A stretch of DNA of 64,000 nucleotides from Nocardioides marmoribigeumensis (GTDB lineage Bacteria; Actinomycetota; Actinomycetes; Propionibacteriales; Nocardioidaceae), in NCBI RefSeq assembly GCF_031458325.1, contig NZ_JAVDYG010000001.1:3906001-3970000 (forward strand). Reading direction: 5' to 3'. The notes under the pieces were generated by a model. It was not told where the DNA came from. It saw only the letters and a program-made list of their open reading frames with translations, and made no database searches. The position numbers and the translations under genes are program-made. The first letter of the stretch is position 1. The number at the start of each line of letters is the position of its first letter. This document shows, in pieces, positions 7,858 through 16,266 of the stretch.

Positions 7858-8282
7858 TTCACCAGGACGCGAGCCACGAGCGTGTCGGACTCGTGCTCCT
7901 CGATGTCGACCTGACCCGGCTGCTTGAGCTCGATCTCCAGGCGCGTGTTGCCGGGCTTGAACTCGAGCTGCTGCTCGGGGGAGGAGTGCACGTGCAGCTC
8001 GCCGGCGCGGTCGGAGGTGATCTCGACGACCAGGGTGTCGCCCGCCTTGGCGTCGATCTGCTGGTTGGCCGGGTCGATCGTGTCGCCGCTGACGGTGAGC
8101 TCGAGCGTGGGGCCCGCCGGCGCCTCGGAGGACGGGGGCGGAGCGGTCGAGCTCGCGCCGCCGGCGGTGCTCGCGGCCGGCGCGGGGGTCGCGGCGGGCT
8201 CGTCGTCGCCGCAGGCGGTGAGCGACAGCGCCAGACCGAGGGAGGCGATAACCAACAGGGTGCGCGGGTGGCGGAGGGTCAT
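7854..8282 (-). CDS. secreted lipoprotein, cupredoxin-like domain
   Basis: The ATG at 8282 gives a 142-residue protein with a clear lipoprotein signal: MTLRHPRTLLVIASLGLALSL followed by the lipobox LTAC, so cysteine 21-23 would be lipidated. A low-complexity A/P/S/T linker follows and then a beta-rich domain of about 80 residues (from TLELTVSGDTIDPANQQI to the C-terminus) that looks like a cupredoxin-type fold (alternating strands, GDTLVVEI, GELHVHSS). The complete copper ligand set (His-Cys-His-Met) is not visible, so metal binding is doubtful. It is co-transcribed with the aldo/keto reductase. Confidence 0.8.
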   Translation of the reverse strand: MTLRHPRTLLVIASLGLALSLTACGDDEPAATPAPAASTAGGASSTAPPPSSEAPAGPTLELTVSGDTIDPANQQIDAKAGDTLVVEITSDRAGELHVHSSPEQQLEFKPGNTRLEIELKQPGQVDIEEHESDTLVARVLVK

Positions 8283-8452
8283 GCCGCCCATCTTGGCGGA
8301 CGGGCGGGGGCGGAACACAGCGGGTCGCGGTCTAGACCGGAGCGTCGGCGGAAGATTGAGTGAATGTCCGGCCGGGGACCTTTGGCCCAAGACCTGACCC
8401 CTCCAGGTCCTCCGCCCGTCCCCACCGGGTGCGCAGGAAAGGTTGTCGTCCC

Positions 8453-8593
8453 ATGCTCTCTGCCGCGATCCAGCACAAGCAGCTCACCGCCGTCTCCCGG
8501 CCCGTCGTCCCGGCCCAGCGCAAGAGCGACGCCTTCACGGCGTACGCCGCGGTGCACGAGCTCGGCCGCTCGATCCACCAGCCGGCCAAGTAG
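8453..8593 (+). CDS. small protein of 46 residues, function unknown
   Basis: An ATG at 8453 follows AGGAAAGG at 8434-8441 and opens a 46-codon frame beginning MLSAAIQHKQLTAVSRPVV and ending HELGRSIHQPAK. No signal peptide, membrane segment or known domain is visible. The good ribosome binding site and the start codon in a gap between a divergent and a convergent gene make it more likely than chance, but its amino acid composition is not decisive. I do not recognise it. Confidence 0.45.
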   Translation: MLSAAIQHKQLTAVSRPVVPAQRKSDAFTAYAAVHELGRSIHQPAK

Positions 8594-8609
8594 CGCGCCC
8601 GACCGGGCC

Positions 8610-9059
8610 TCATCCGGCGGGCGGGCGGTCGGCCCGCTTGCTCCGGATGCCCTCGTCGCTGCAGTAGCCCTCGCCCGAACGCTTGCGGCACACCAGCCCG
8701 ACGAGCAGCCCGGCTTCGTCGACGACGGCGAGGCGACGCGCGCCCACGGCGAGCATGCGGTCCGGCAGGAGGTCGACCGGCAGCTCGGCCGGCACGGTGC
8801 GCCCCTGGAGGGTGCCGGCGTGGACCGCCGCCTCGGCGTCGTCGCGGCCCTCGAGGTCCGCGCGGACCAGCGTCGAGAGCAGCAGCCCGTCGCCGTCGAC
8901 GACCAGCGCCAGGTGGACGTGCCCGCCCGCCAGGAACCGGCGTACGTCGCCCACGGTCGCCCCCGGCGGGTGCACCGTGGGGTGGTGCACCGCGACGTCG
9001 GCCGCGGTGGCGGGTGACGGCGAGCCCGTCGAGGCGGGCAGCGAGGTGGGCAAGGTCAC
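8610..9059 (-). CDS. CBS-domain pair protein
   Basis: From the GTG at 9059 this is a 149-residue soluble protein made of two CBS motifs: the first around PTVHPPGATVGDVRRFLAGGHVHLALVVDGDG and LLSTLVRADL, the second around AVGARRLAVVDEAGLLVGLVCRK. CBS pairs bind adenosine nucleotides and sense energy state or ionic strength. The C-terminal tail (SGEGYCSDEGIRSKRAD) contains a cysteine and is unlike common CBS proteins. The frame is open upstream but codons before 9059 overlap the opposite gene at 9117 and are not supported. Confidence 0.8.
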   Translation of the reverse strand: MTLPTSLPASTGSPSPATAADVAVHHPTVHPPGATVGDVRRFLAGGHVHLALVVDGDGLLLSTLVRADLEGRDDAEAAVHAGTLQGRTVPAELPVDLLPDRMLAVGARRLAVVDEAGLLVGLVCRKRSGEGYCSDEGIRSKRADRPPAG

Positions 9060-9116
9060 CCACCCACCGTGCCACAGGGCGGTCGGAGGCCTGACGGGTG
9101 AGGCGACAATGGAGGG

Positions 9117-9473
9117 GTGGACCGACCCGCAGCACCCCCGCGCCGACGGGGACTCCTCGACCCCGACGACCTGCGCGGGAGCCACCTGCGCTCCCAGGGC
9201 ACGCAGGCCGACCTCGACCGCGTCCGCCGCTGGGTCCTCTCGGTGCTGCTGGTCTCGACGATCCTCCACCTCGCGGCCGGCACCGCCGCGCTCGCGGCCT
9301 TCAGGGACGACCTGTCCGGTCTCGGCCAGGTCGTGCTGCTCGGCCTCTCGGCCTGCGTCGGGGTCATCGCCGTGGTCGCCGGGCGCCTGATCCACGAGCG
9401 CCGGCCGCTGAGCACCTGGCTGGTCCTCGGGCTGGTCCCGGCCCTCGTGGGCACCTGGCTCACCCTGTCGTGA
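9117..9473 (+). CDS. small integral membrane protein, function unknown
   Basis: This 118-residue protein starts with a GTG and has a polar N-terminal part of about 38 residues (with GLLDPDDLRGSHLRSQGTQADLDRVRR), followed by three hydrophobic helices (WVLSVLLVSTILHLAAGTAA, VVLLGLSACVGVIAVVAG, LVLGLVPALVGTWLTL). I recognise no family. It lies divergently to the CBS gene and just ahead of the SDR gene. Confidence 0.65.
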   Translation: MDRPAAPPRRRGLLDPDDLRGSHLRSQGTQADLDRVRRWVLSVLLVSTILHLAAGTAALAAFRDDLSGLGQVVLLGLSACVGVIAVVAGRLIHERRPLSTWLVLGLVPALVGTWLTLS

Positions 9474-9505
9474 GGGTCGAGGTCGCCTGCGGCACCATGG
9501 ACCGC

Positions 9506-10276
9506 ATGCCGAACCCGACCTCCCGCACCGCCGTCGTCACCGGCGCCAGCAGCGGCATCGGTGCCGCCACCGCGCGTCATCTCGCTGCCGAGGGCTTCCA
9601 CGTCGTCTGCGCGGCGCGCCGGGCCGACCGGGTCGAGGCCCTCGCCCGCGAGATCGGCGGCACCTCCGTGACCTGCGACGTCACCGACGCCGACCAGGTG
9701 GCCGCGCTGGCCACGGCGGTCGGCCCCCGGGTCGACGTGCTGGTCAACAACGCCGGTGGTGCGTTCGGCGCCGCGCCGGTGGCCGAGGCCGACGTCGACC
9801 AGTGGCGGGCGATGTACGAGGTCAACGTGATCGGCCTAATCCAGGTCACCCGCGCGCTGCTCCCGGCCCTGGTCGCCAGCGGGGCCGGGGTGATCCTCAA
9901 CGTGGGCTCGACCGCCGGACGCATCGCCTACGAGAACGGCGGCGGCTACACCGCCGCCAAGCACGGCACCCAGGTGGTGACCGAGACGCTGCGCCTCGAG
10001 CTGTGGGACCAGCCGGTGCGCGTGTGCGAGGTCGCGCCCGGCATGGTGAGGACCGAGGAGTTCGCCCTGGTGCGCTTCGACGGCGACCAGGACAAGGCCG
10101 ACGCGGTGTACGCCGGCGTGGCGGAGCCGCTGACCGCCGACGACGTGGCCGACGCGATCACCTGGATGGTGACCCGGCCCCCGCACGTCAACGTTGACGA
10201 GCTGGTGATCCGTCCTCGCGCCCAGGCCGCGCAGCACAAGGTGCACCGGGTCCTGGACGGTCGGGGCGGGAGCTAG
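9506..10276 (+). CDS. short-chain dehydrogenase/reductase (YdfG-like)
   Basis: The 256-residue product is a classical SDR: the cofactor motif TGASSGIG at residues 11-18, NNAGG in the middle, a serine in NVGSTAGR and the catalytic Y-x3-K in YTAAKHG. CAARRADRV after the second strand has basic residues suggesting NADP. The C-terminal HVNVDELVIRP block is typical of the YdfG/serine 3-dehydrogenase group. ATG 9497 is an alternative start three codons upstream. The stop codon overlaps that of the convergent GNAT gene. Confidence 0.92.
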   Translation: MPNPTSRTAVVTGASSGIGAATARHLAAEGFHVVCAARRADRVEALAREIGGTSVTCDVTDADQVAALATAVGPRVDVLVNNAGGAFGAAPVAEADVDQWRAMYEVNVIGLIQVTRALLPALVASGAGVILNVGSTAGRIAYENGGGYTAAKHGTQVVTETLRLELWDQPVRVCEVAPGMVRTEEFALVRFDGDQDKADAVYAGVAEPLTADDVADAITWMVTRPPHVNVDELVIRPRAQAAQHKVHRVLDGRGGS

Positions 10277-11301
10277 ACAGTGACCTCGCCGTGCCACGAC
10301 TCGGTGACGTGGTCCAGGGTCCAGCCCATCGAGGTGTAGAGGCCGTCGGCGCCGGTGGGGGAGTCGGCGTCGACCTCGAGGTCCACCCGGTTGCGGCCCC
10401 GCTCGTGGGCGTCCTTGATCACGGTGTGGAGCAGCGCCTTGGCGACCCCGCGGCCGCGGGCGCGACGGTGGACCCCGATGTACTCGACGTAGCTGCCGTG
10501 GTGGCCGGAGGCGTCCTCGCCCAGGACCGAGGCGACCAGCGCGCCGCCGGGCACCAGCTGGCCCTCGACCTCGACCTCGGCGACCCACCAGTGGTCCCAG
10601 CGGTGACCGGGGTCCTCGCGCAGCCGCTGGACGAACTCGGGGAAGCTCTCGCGATAGCTGTTGAAGTGATCGGCGAACGACTCCTCGAGCATCAGGTGCA
10701 CCACCTGGATGTCGGCTGCGACCGGCTGGCCGTCGTCGTGCTTGGCCACCCGGCGTACGACGACGCCCTCGCGCGGTCCGGGCAGGCCGTCGGCGTCGTC
10801 GACAGGGCGCGTGAGGTGCAGCCACGTGCGCTTCTTGGCGTAGCCCGCGCCGGTGAGCCAGCGCTTGAGCCGCTCGTCGGCGGCGTAGGGGCTCGCGTCG
10901 AGCTGGGTCGACCCCAGCTGGCGCAGCACGGCCACGGCCCGGGCCACGTCGGCCATCCAGGCGAGCAGGGCCGCGGCGACCCGGTCGCCCTCGGGCAGGT
11001 CGGGGCGCACGGTGAGGTCGACCATCGTGCGGCCGGCTGCGCGGTCGTGCACCGACGCCCAGGCCTGGGCCCGGTCGTCGGCATCGAGGACGACGAGCTG
11101 GCGCCGGGTCCACGACCCGCTGCCCACGACCAGCGCCGCGACCGTCTCCTGCTCGACCCTGCCCTCGCCGCGGAAGGCGTGGAGGACCGAGGTCGCCAGC
11201 TCGGCGAGGGCCGGCACGTCGTCGGCGCCGGGGGGCCGGGCGCTCCAACCGGGCGGGAGGTCCAGCTCGGGGACGGCGTGCAGCGGGTCGACGTCGTTCA
11301 C
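10273..11301 (-). CDS. tandem-GNAT N-acetyltransferase
   Basis: From GTG 11301 the protein has 342 residues and two GNAT folds, the second with a clear acetyl-CoA loop (YIGVHRRARGRGVAKALLHTVI) followed by GADGLYTSMGW, the usual C-terminal strand. Length and tandem layout resemble mycothiol synthase (MshD) and related actinobacterial acetyltransferases, but I see no specific reason to call it MshD. Upstream codons of the open frame run into tRNA-Lys and its terminator and are therefore excluded. Confidence 0.85.
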   Translation of the reverse strand: MNDVDPLHAVPELDLPPGWSARPPGADDVPALAELATSVLHAFRGEGRVEQETVAALVVGSGSWTRRQLVVLDADDRAQAWASVHDRAAGRTMVDLTVRPDLPEGDRVAAALLAWMADVARAVAVLRQLGSTQLDASPYAADERLKRWLTGAGYAKKRTWLHLTRPVDDADGLPGPREGVVVRRVAKHDDGQPVAADIQVVHLMLEESFADHFNSYRESFPEFVQRLREDPGHRWDHWWVAEVEVEGQLVPGGALVASVLGEDASGHHGSYVEYIGVHRRARGRGVAKALLHTVIKDAHERGRNRVDLEVDADSPTGADGLYTSMGWTLDHVTESWHGEVTV

Positions 11302-11339
11302 CCGTCCGAGTCTGTCAGCACCACGACCCGGGGAAAGCA

Positions 11340-11370
11340 ACAGGCCAGGACCGCGAAGGTCCTGGCCTGT
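11340..11370 (-). terminator. rho-independent-like terminator of tRNA-Lys
   Basis: A 13-bp perfect stem (ACAGGCCAGGACC with GGTCCTGGCCTGT) with a 5-nt loop lies 8 bases downstream of the 3' end of the minus-strand tRNA-Lys, followed in that direction by TTGCTTTCC. It fits a tRNA terminator. Confidence 0.75.
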
Positions 11371-11377
11371 CTGGTAG

Positions 11378-11450
<73 letters not shown>

Positions 11451-11576
11451 GTGAAGCGGGTCAAAGATTACCAGCGGGCCAGGGTGAGGTGAAATCGGGG
11501 GCGGGCCCACCCATCCGAGGCGAGGATGGGGGCGAACAACGGGCGAGAGGTGCGAGGGCACCTCCGAGGAGGCGGC

Positions 11577-12173
11577 ATGAGCGACAGCGCGCGCAACGAG
11601 CGCACCGACCTGCGGGTCGTGCGCACCGGCGCCGGCGACGACGTGTCCGAGCTGCTCGGACGGGTCGCCCGCGGCGACTCCGAGGCGTTCGCCGGGCTGT
11701 ACGACGCGCTGAACGGCTCGGTCTACGGGCTCGCCCGCCGAGTGGTCCGTGACCCGGAGCGGGCCGAGGACGTCGCGCAGGAGGTGTTCCTCGAGGTGTG
11801 GCGCAAGGCCCCGACCTACGAGTCCTCCAAGGGCACCGCCAAGACGTGGATCCTCACGATCGCCCACCGCCGCGCGGTCGACGCCGTACGCCGCAACGAG
11901 GCGTCGCGGAAGTACGAGGCCCGGACGGTGGTCGACGACGTGCAGCACGACGCCCCCGGTGACGAGCTGATCGGCCGCGAGGAGCAGAAGCAGGTGCGCG
12001 ACTGCCTGCAGACCCTCACCGACCTGCAGCTCGAGTCGGTCCAGCTGGCCTACTACCAGGGCTACACCTACAGCGAGGTCGCCACGCTGCTCGACAAGCC
12101 CCTCCCCACGATCAAGACCCGGATGCGTGACGGACTGATCCGCCTCCGGGACTGCATGGAGGTGTCGGCATGA
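11577..12173 (+). CDS. ECF-type RNA polymerase sigma factor (SigK-like)
   Basis: The 198-residue protein has sigma region 2 (DSEAFAGLYDALNGSVYGLARRVVRDPERAEDVAQEVFLEVWRKA) and region 4 (LESVQLAYYQGYTYSEVATLLDKPLPTIKTRMRDGL), with the PLPTIKTR helix-turn-helix typical of SigK. I chose ATG 11577 over 11526 because GAGGAGG lies 6-12 bases upstream. It overlaps the anti-sigma gene by ATGA, so the pair is translated together and the factor is probably held inactive by its partner. Confidence 0.92.
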   Translation: MSDSARNERTDLRVVRTGAGDDVSELLGRVARGDSEAFAGLYDALNGSVYGLARRVVRDPERAEDVAQEVFLEVWRKAPTYESSKGTAKTWILTIAHRRAVDAVRRNEASRKYEARTVVDDVQHDAPGDELIGREEQKQVRDCLQTLTDLQLESVQLAYYQGYTYSEVATLLDKPLPTIKTRMRDGLIRLRDCMEVSA

Positions 12174-12904
12174 GCATCGACGTCCACACGCTGTCCGGCG
12201 CCTATGCGCTCGACGCGCTGACCACCGAGGAGGCCGAGGAGTTCGAGGCTCACCTCCAGGGCTGCGGGGCCTGCCGCACCGAGGTCGCCGAGTTCCGCGA
12301 GGTGGTGGCCGCCATGGGCGCCCAGTCGTGGGCGGCGAGCCCGCGCCACCTGCGCGCCGAGGTGCTCGGCGCCGCCGAGCGCGCCGCGCAGGAGCGTCCG
12401 CCGGCCCGCGTCGAGGGGACCCCGGTGGTCGACCTCGCCACCCGTCGCCGCCGCTCGCCCGCGCTGATGCTGGCCGTCGCGGTCGCCGTGGTCGCCGCCG
12501 CCGTCGGTGGCTTCATCGGGGTCCGCACCCTGGGGGCGCAGGACGCGCAGACGGTGCCGCTGGCAGCGCCGGCGCAGGTGGTCTTCAACGCCTCGGATGC
12601 CAGCCAGCTGGCGGTCAAGACCTCCAACGGCGGCACGCTGCACGTGGCGATCTCCCAGGCCCGCAAGGAGATGGCCGTCGACGCCCGGGACCTGCCGCGC
12701 CTCGACCGGCAGCACGTCTACCAGCTCTGGGCGGTGCACAACGGCATCACGACCAGCGCCGCGGTGCTCGGCGCCGACACCACCGGTGCGGCCATGGGCC
12801 TGCCGGGGGAGGACACCCAGATCGCGGTGACGGTCGAGCCCGGCACGGGGTCCAAGCAGCCGACCAGCCAGCCGATCGCCACGGTCGACCCCTCGTCGAT
12901 CTGA
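12170..12904 (+). CDS. anti-sigma factor (RskA family)
   Basis: This 244-residue single-pass membrane protein binds the SigK-like factor. The N-terminal anti-sigma domain (ALDALTTEEAEEFEAHLQGCGACRTEVAEF) carries the H-x3-C-x2-C zinc motif, one membrane helix (ALMLAVAVAVVAAAVGGFIGV) follows at about residue 100, and the extracytoplasmic C-terminal half matches RskA (LDRQHVYQLWAVHNG, then a repeat of short strands). Membrane anti-sigmas of this type are usually released by regulated proteolysis. It is the second gene of a two-gene operon. Confidence 0.92.
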   Translation: MSIDVHTLSGAYALDALTTEEAEEFEAHLQGCGACRTEVAEFREVVAAMGAQSWAASPRHLRAEVLGAAERAAQERPPARVEGTPVVDLATRRRRSPALMLAVAVAVVAAAVGGFIGVRTLGAQDAQTVPLAAPAQVVFNASDASQLAVKTSNGGTLHVAISQARKEMAVDARDLPRLDRQHVYQLWAVHNGITTSAAVLGADTTGAAMGLPGEDTQIAVTVEPGTGSKQPTSQPIATVDPSSI

Positions 12905-12926
12905 GCACGACCGGACGCACCCGGGG

Positions 12927-14528
12927 CTACTCGTCCCGGGTGCGGTCCTTCTTGCCGAGGATCTCCAGGAGCGCCATGGCCGCGTTGTGACCGGCGACGC
13001 CGCTGACCCCGCCGCCGCGGGCCGCGCCCGACCCGGCCATCAGCACGTTGTCGACGTGGGTGGCGACGCCCCAGGCGTGGGCGGGGGTGTCGGGTGCGGC
13101 GCGGTTGGTCGACCACGGCCAGCTCAGGTCGCCGTGCCAGATGTGCCCGCCGGGCATGGCCAGCGCCGCCTCGACGTCCTGGGGGGCCATCGCCTCCAGG
13201 CAGGGGTTGCCGTTCTCGTCGAGGGAGATCAGGTTCTCGATCGGCTCCTCGAGGTAGACGTTGATCGCGTCGAGGATGCGCAGCACCGTCTCGTCGCGCT
13301 GCGCCTCGACGTGCCCGGAGTAGAGCCGCGCCGGCGCGTGCAGCCCGAAGAACGTGAACGCGTGCATGCCCTCCATCGCCAGGGTGCCCATCACCGAGGG
13401 GTCGGTCAGCGAGTGGCAGTAGAGCTCGCCCGGCGGGAACTCCGGGATGTCGCCCTCCTGCGCCTCGACGTAGGCTTGCTGCAGCTGGTCGTAGCTCTCA
13501 CCGACGTGGAAGGTGCCGTTGAACGCCAGCGGCGGCGAGACGCCGGACCGCAGCCGGGGGAGGCGGTCGAGCAGCATGTTGACCTTGATCTGCGAGCCCT
13601 CGGGCCGCGGGCCGGGGTTCTCGCCGAGCAGCAGGTGCATCACCCAGGGCGCGACGTTGCCGAGCACCCAGTCGCACTCCACGACGTGGGACTCGCCGCC
13701 GTGCTGGAACTGCACCTGGGCGTGCCTGCCGTCGCTGCGGACCCGCTGCGCGAAGGCCCGGGTGAGCACCTCGGCCCCGCGCTTCCACGCCGCCCGCTCG
13801 ATCGAGGAGGAGAGGGCGCCCATGCCTCCGATCGGCACGCGCCAGTCCCCCGTGCCGTTGCCGACGTGGTGGTAGAGGAAGGTGCGGTTCTGCCGCAGGT
13901 CGGGGTCGTGCAGGTCGGCGAAGGTGCCGATCACGCCGTCGGTCGCGACGGTGCCGCGGACCAGGTCGTCGGCGAACACCTCCTCGACGGTCGCGCCGAG
14001 CGGCTGCTCGACGACCCAGCGCCACACGTCCTCGCCGAGGCGTTGGCGCATCTTGTTCCTGGCGACCATCGGCTCGAGCATGGAGGGGGCGAGCACCTGT
14101 GCCATCTCGGCGAGCCGGCCGTGGAAGGACTGCCACCGCTCGTACTCCCGGCTCGACCCCGTCAGCGCCTGGAACGAGTCGGCCGTCTGCTGGCCCGGGT
14201 TGCTCTCGATGAGCAGCCCGGTGTGCTGACCGCGCCGGATGGTCGGGGTGTACGACGCGGTGCGCCGCGTGCGGAACTGCGCGTCGAGGCCCAGGTCCTT
14301 GCTGATCTGGTCGGGGAACAGGCTGACCAGGTAGGAGAACCGCGACAGCTTGGCGGGCCGACCGGGGAACAGCTCCTGGGACACCGCCGCGCCCCCGGTG
14401 GTGCCGAGCCGCTCCAGCACGAGGACCGAGAGTCCGGCCTCGGCGAGGTAGGCCGCTGAGACGAGGCCGTTGTGGCCGGCTCCGACCACGACGACGTCGT
14501 ACCGGGGGAGCTTGTGAGGAGCGGACAT
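12927..14528 (-). CDS. phytoene desaturase-like FAD/NAD(P)-dependent oxidoreductase
   Basis: From ATG 14528 the protein has 533 residues. The N-terminus holds the dinucleotide-binding fold VVVVGAGHNGLVSAAYLAEAG with E about 30 residues later (VLVLERLGTTGG), and the C-terminus the flavin-binding closing motif (NVLMAGSGAARGGGVSGVAGHNAA). This is the amine oxidase/phytoene desaturase group, widespread in actinobacteria as uncharacterised FAD enzymes (related to human PYROXD2). No carotenoid genes are nearby, so a carotenoid role is unsupported. Confidence 0.88.
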   Translation of the reverse strand: MSAPHKLPRYDVVVVGAGHNGLVSAAYLAEAGLSVLVLERLGTTGGAAVSQELFPGRPAKLSRFSYLVSLFPDQISKDLGLDAQFRTRRTASYTPTIRRGQHTGLLIESNPGQQTADSFQALTGSSREYERWQSFHGRLAEMAQVLAPSMLEPMVARNKMRQRLGEDVWRWVVEQPLGATVEEVFADDLVRGTVATDGVIGTFADLHDPDLRQNRTFLYHHVGNGTGDWRVPIGGMGALSSSIERAAWKRGAEVLTRAFAQRVRSDGRHAQVQFQHGGESHVVECDWVLGNVAPWVMHLLLGENPGPRPEGSQIKVNMLLDRLPRLRSGVSPPLAFNGTFHVGESYDQLQQAYVEAQEGDIPEFPPGELYCHSLTDPSVMGTLAMEGMHAFTFFGLHAPARLYSGHVEAQRDETVLRILDAINVYLEEPIENLISLDENGNPCLEAMAPQDVEAALAMPGGHIWHGDLSWPWSTNRAAPDTPAHAWGVATHVDNVLMAGSGAARGGGVSGVAGHNAAMALLEILGKKDRTRDE

Positions 14529-14563
14529 CGCGCACAACGTACCGGAGGAGGTCACCGCAGCGA

Positions 14564-15358
14564 TTGAAGGCGGCGACGTCGGGCATCCTCGTCCCCGTGG
14601 CCGGGACCGACGCGACGACGCTCCCCTCCGACCGCGAGGCGAGGCGCCACCGGTGGGAGGACCTCACCACCTGGCCCCTCATGCTCGCCGCGCTGGTCTT
14701 CCTCGTGGCCTACGCCTGGCCGATCCTCGACCCGACGCTGCCGACGGCGGTGGACCGCCTCGCCGCGGTCGTGATGCGCGGCACGTGGCTGGTGTTCCTG
14801 ACCGACTACGTGGTCCGCCTCCGCCTGGCCCACGACCGACCGGCGTTCGTGCGTCACCACCCGCTCGACCTGCTCAGCGTGGCGGTCCCGGTCCTGCGGC
14901 CGCTGCAGCTGCTGCGGGTCGTCACCGTGCTGGACCGGGCGATCGGGCGCCGGCTCGGCAGCCGCGTCGCGATGTACGCCGTGGCGGTCACGACCGCTGC
15001 CGTGGGTCTCGGCGCGCTCGCCATCCTCGACGCCGAGCGGGACGCCCCCGGGGCGACCATCACCTCCTTCGGCGACGCGCTGTGGTGGGCGTGGGCGACG
15101 GTGACGACGGTCGGGTACGGCGACCGCTACCCCGTCACGACCGCCGGGCGAGGCGTTGCTGCAGTCCTCATGCTCTGCGGCATCGCGCTGCTCGGCCTGG
15201 TCACCGCGTCACTCGCCTCGTTCCTCGTCGACCGCTACCAGGACGAGGACGAGGAGGAGGACCAGGCGCGCGACGACGCGCGCTTCGCCGCGCTGCACGA
15301 CGAGCTGCGCGAGCTGCGGGCCGAGATCCGCGCGCTGCGCCGGCCCGAGTCGCTCTGA
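14564..15358 (+). CDS. voltage-gated-type potassium channel
   Basis: The 264-residue protein has six hydrophobic segments and a pore loop with the K+ selectivity filter TTVGYGD, followed by a final helix and a charged, coiled-coil-like tail (QDEDEEEDQARDDARFAALHDELRELRAEIRAL). The S4-like segment (LQLLRVVTVLDRAIGRRLGSR) has several arginines. The start is TTG 14564, 12 bases after GGAGGAGG; GTG 14597 is an alternative. The acidic C-terminal stretch may be a soluble assembly domain. It stands alone, divergent from the FAD enzyme. Confidence 0.88.
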   Translation: MKAATSGILVPVAGTDATTLPSDREARRHRWEDLTTWPLMLAALVFLVAYAWPILDPTLPTAVDRLAAVVMRGTWLVFLTDYVVRLRLAHDRPAFVRHHPLDLLSVAVPVLRPLQLLRVVTVLDRAIGRRLGSRVAMYAVAVTTAAVGLGALAILDAERDAPGATITSFGDALWWAWATVTTVGYGDRYPVTTAGRGVAAVLMLCGIALLGLVTASLASFLVDRYQDEDEEEDQARDDARFAALHDELRELRAEIRALRRPESL

Positions 15359-15378
15359 GGTCCCTGCGGCACGCGACA

Positions 15379-15418
15379 CCCCACCGGTCGGCCCTGGTGC
15401 CAGGACCGAACGGTGGGG
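15379..15418. terminator. strong hairpin between convergent genes
   Basis: CCCCACCG (15379-15386) pairs with CGGTGGGG (15411-15418), and inside it CGG/CCG and CCTGG-TG-CCAGG pair again, giving a long interrupted stem just downstream of the K+ channel stop. A second hairpin CGTCCGT/ACGGACG follows at 15433-15454. Both sit between convergent genes and could end transcription in either direction. The rest of 15359-15534 shows nothing else. Confidence 0.6.
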
Positions 15419-15534
15419 TGGCGACCCAGTTGCGTCCGTCCCCCTCGACGGACGTCGTGCCGGGTGGCGTCCCCCACGAACGCGGTGCACCCGGGGCCCG
15501 GGCGACTGGTGGCTCCCGGACCTGCGGTCGACGG

Positions 15535-16071
15535 TCAACGTGGGCGACCGCGCGACCGCGCTCGGGGACCCTTCCCAGACGTGGCTGCGGTGCGGGGTCC
15601 AGGGCCCCCCGAGGGTCGCCGGTCGCGTGCGTCGAAGACGGCCCACAGGCCGTCGACGCGTCCGGGCCGGGTGGTGACCCCCCCGTCCATCGAGAGGAGC
15701 CCGAGGATGCCCTGACCAGGGGGGCGGTCGACCAGGGTGGCGTGATCCACCTCGGCGACCGGAGCGCCCTCGCCGCTGTCGCCGCTGTCGGTGCTGTCGG
15801 TGCCGGCCGGGGTCTCGTCGATGGTCAGCCGCACGACGGAGTCGGCACGCGAGAGGGTCAGCAGCAGGCCGGAGCGCCCGCGCTGCAGGACGTCCCGTGC
15901 CAGGACGGCGGCGACCAGGCCGGCGGGGGAGACGAGGTGGAAGATCCCGTGGCGCGTGAGCTGCCCCGACACGAACGACCGCGTCTCGTGGCCGGACGAG
16001 CCACCGTCGACCTGCAGTCGGTGGGTCCAGTGCTCGGCGGAACCGTCGATCGGCTCGACTGGGCGCGTCAT
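15535..16071 (-). CDS. RsbW/anti-sigma-like HATPase-fold protein with degenerate ATP site
   Basis: The 178-residue product (ATG 16071) lines up with RsbW-type histidine-kinase-like ATPases of actinobacteria: a segment GHETRSFVSGQLTRHGIFHLVSPAGLVAAVLARDVLQRG at the place of the first helices and N-box, strands LLLTLSRADSVVRLTIDE, then GILGLLSMDGGVTTR and LWAVFDA at the end. The N-box pattern E-x3-N-A is absent (LARDVLQRGRSG) and the G-box is weak, so ATP binding is doubtful. It lies next to two GAF-ANTAR genes, which suggests a stress-signalling group. Confidence 0.6.
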   Translation of the reverse strand: MTRPVEPIDGSAEHWTHRLQVDGGSSGHETRSFVSGQLTRHGIFHLVSPAGLVAAVLARDVLQRGRSGLLLTLSRADSVVRLTIDETPAGTDSTDSGDSGEGAPVAEVDHATLVDRPPGQGILGLLSMDGGVTTRPGRVDGLWAVFDARDRRPSGGPGPRTAATSGKGPRARSRGRPR

Positions 16072-16266
16072 GGCGGTCCTCGGGAAGGGGGCAGGGCGAG
16101 GCTCGCGAACGCAGGGTCCGGGCAGACGAGGGCCGTCCGGTCACACTACCTGCCGGACGGCGGATCCAGGTCGATCCACGCGGCTCCAACAGGTGGTCCA
16201 GACCGGGTCAGGGGTAGGGTGGGCACGCGCGCGTCCGTCGACACGCCGGGCTCTGCGAGGACCGAG

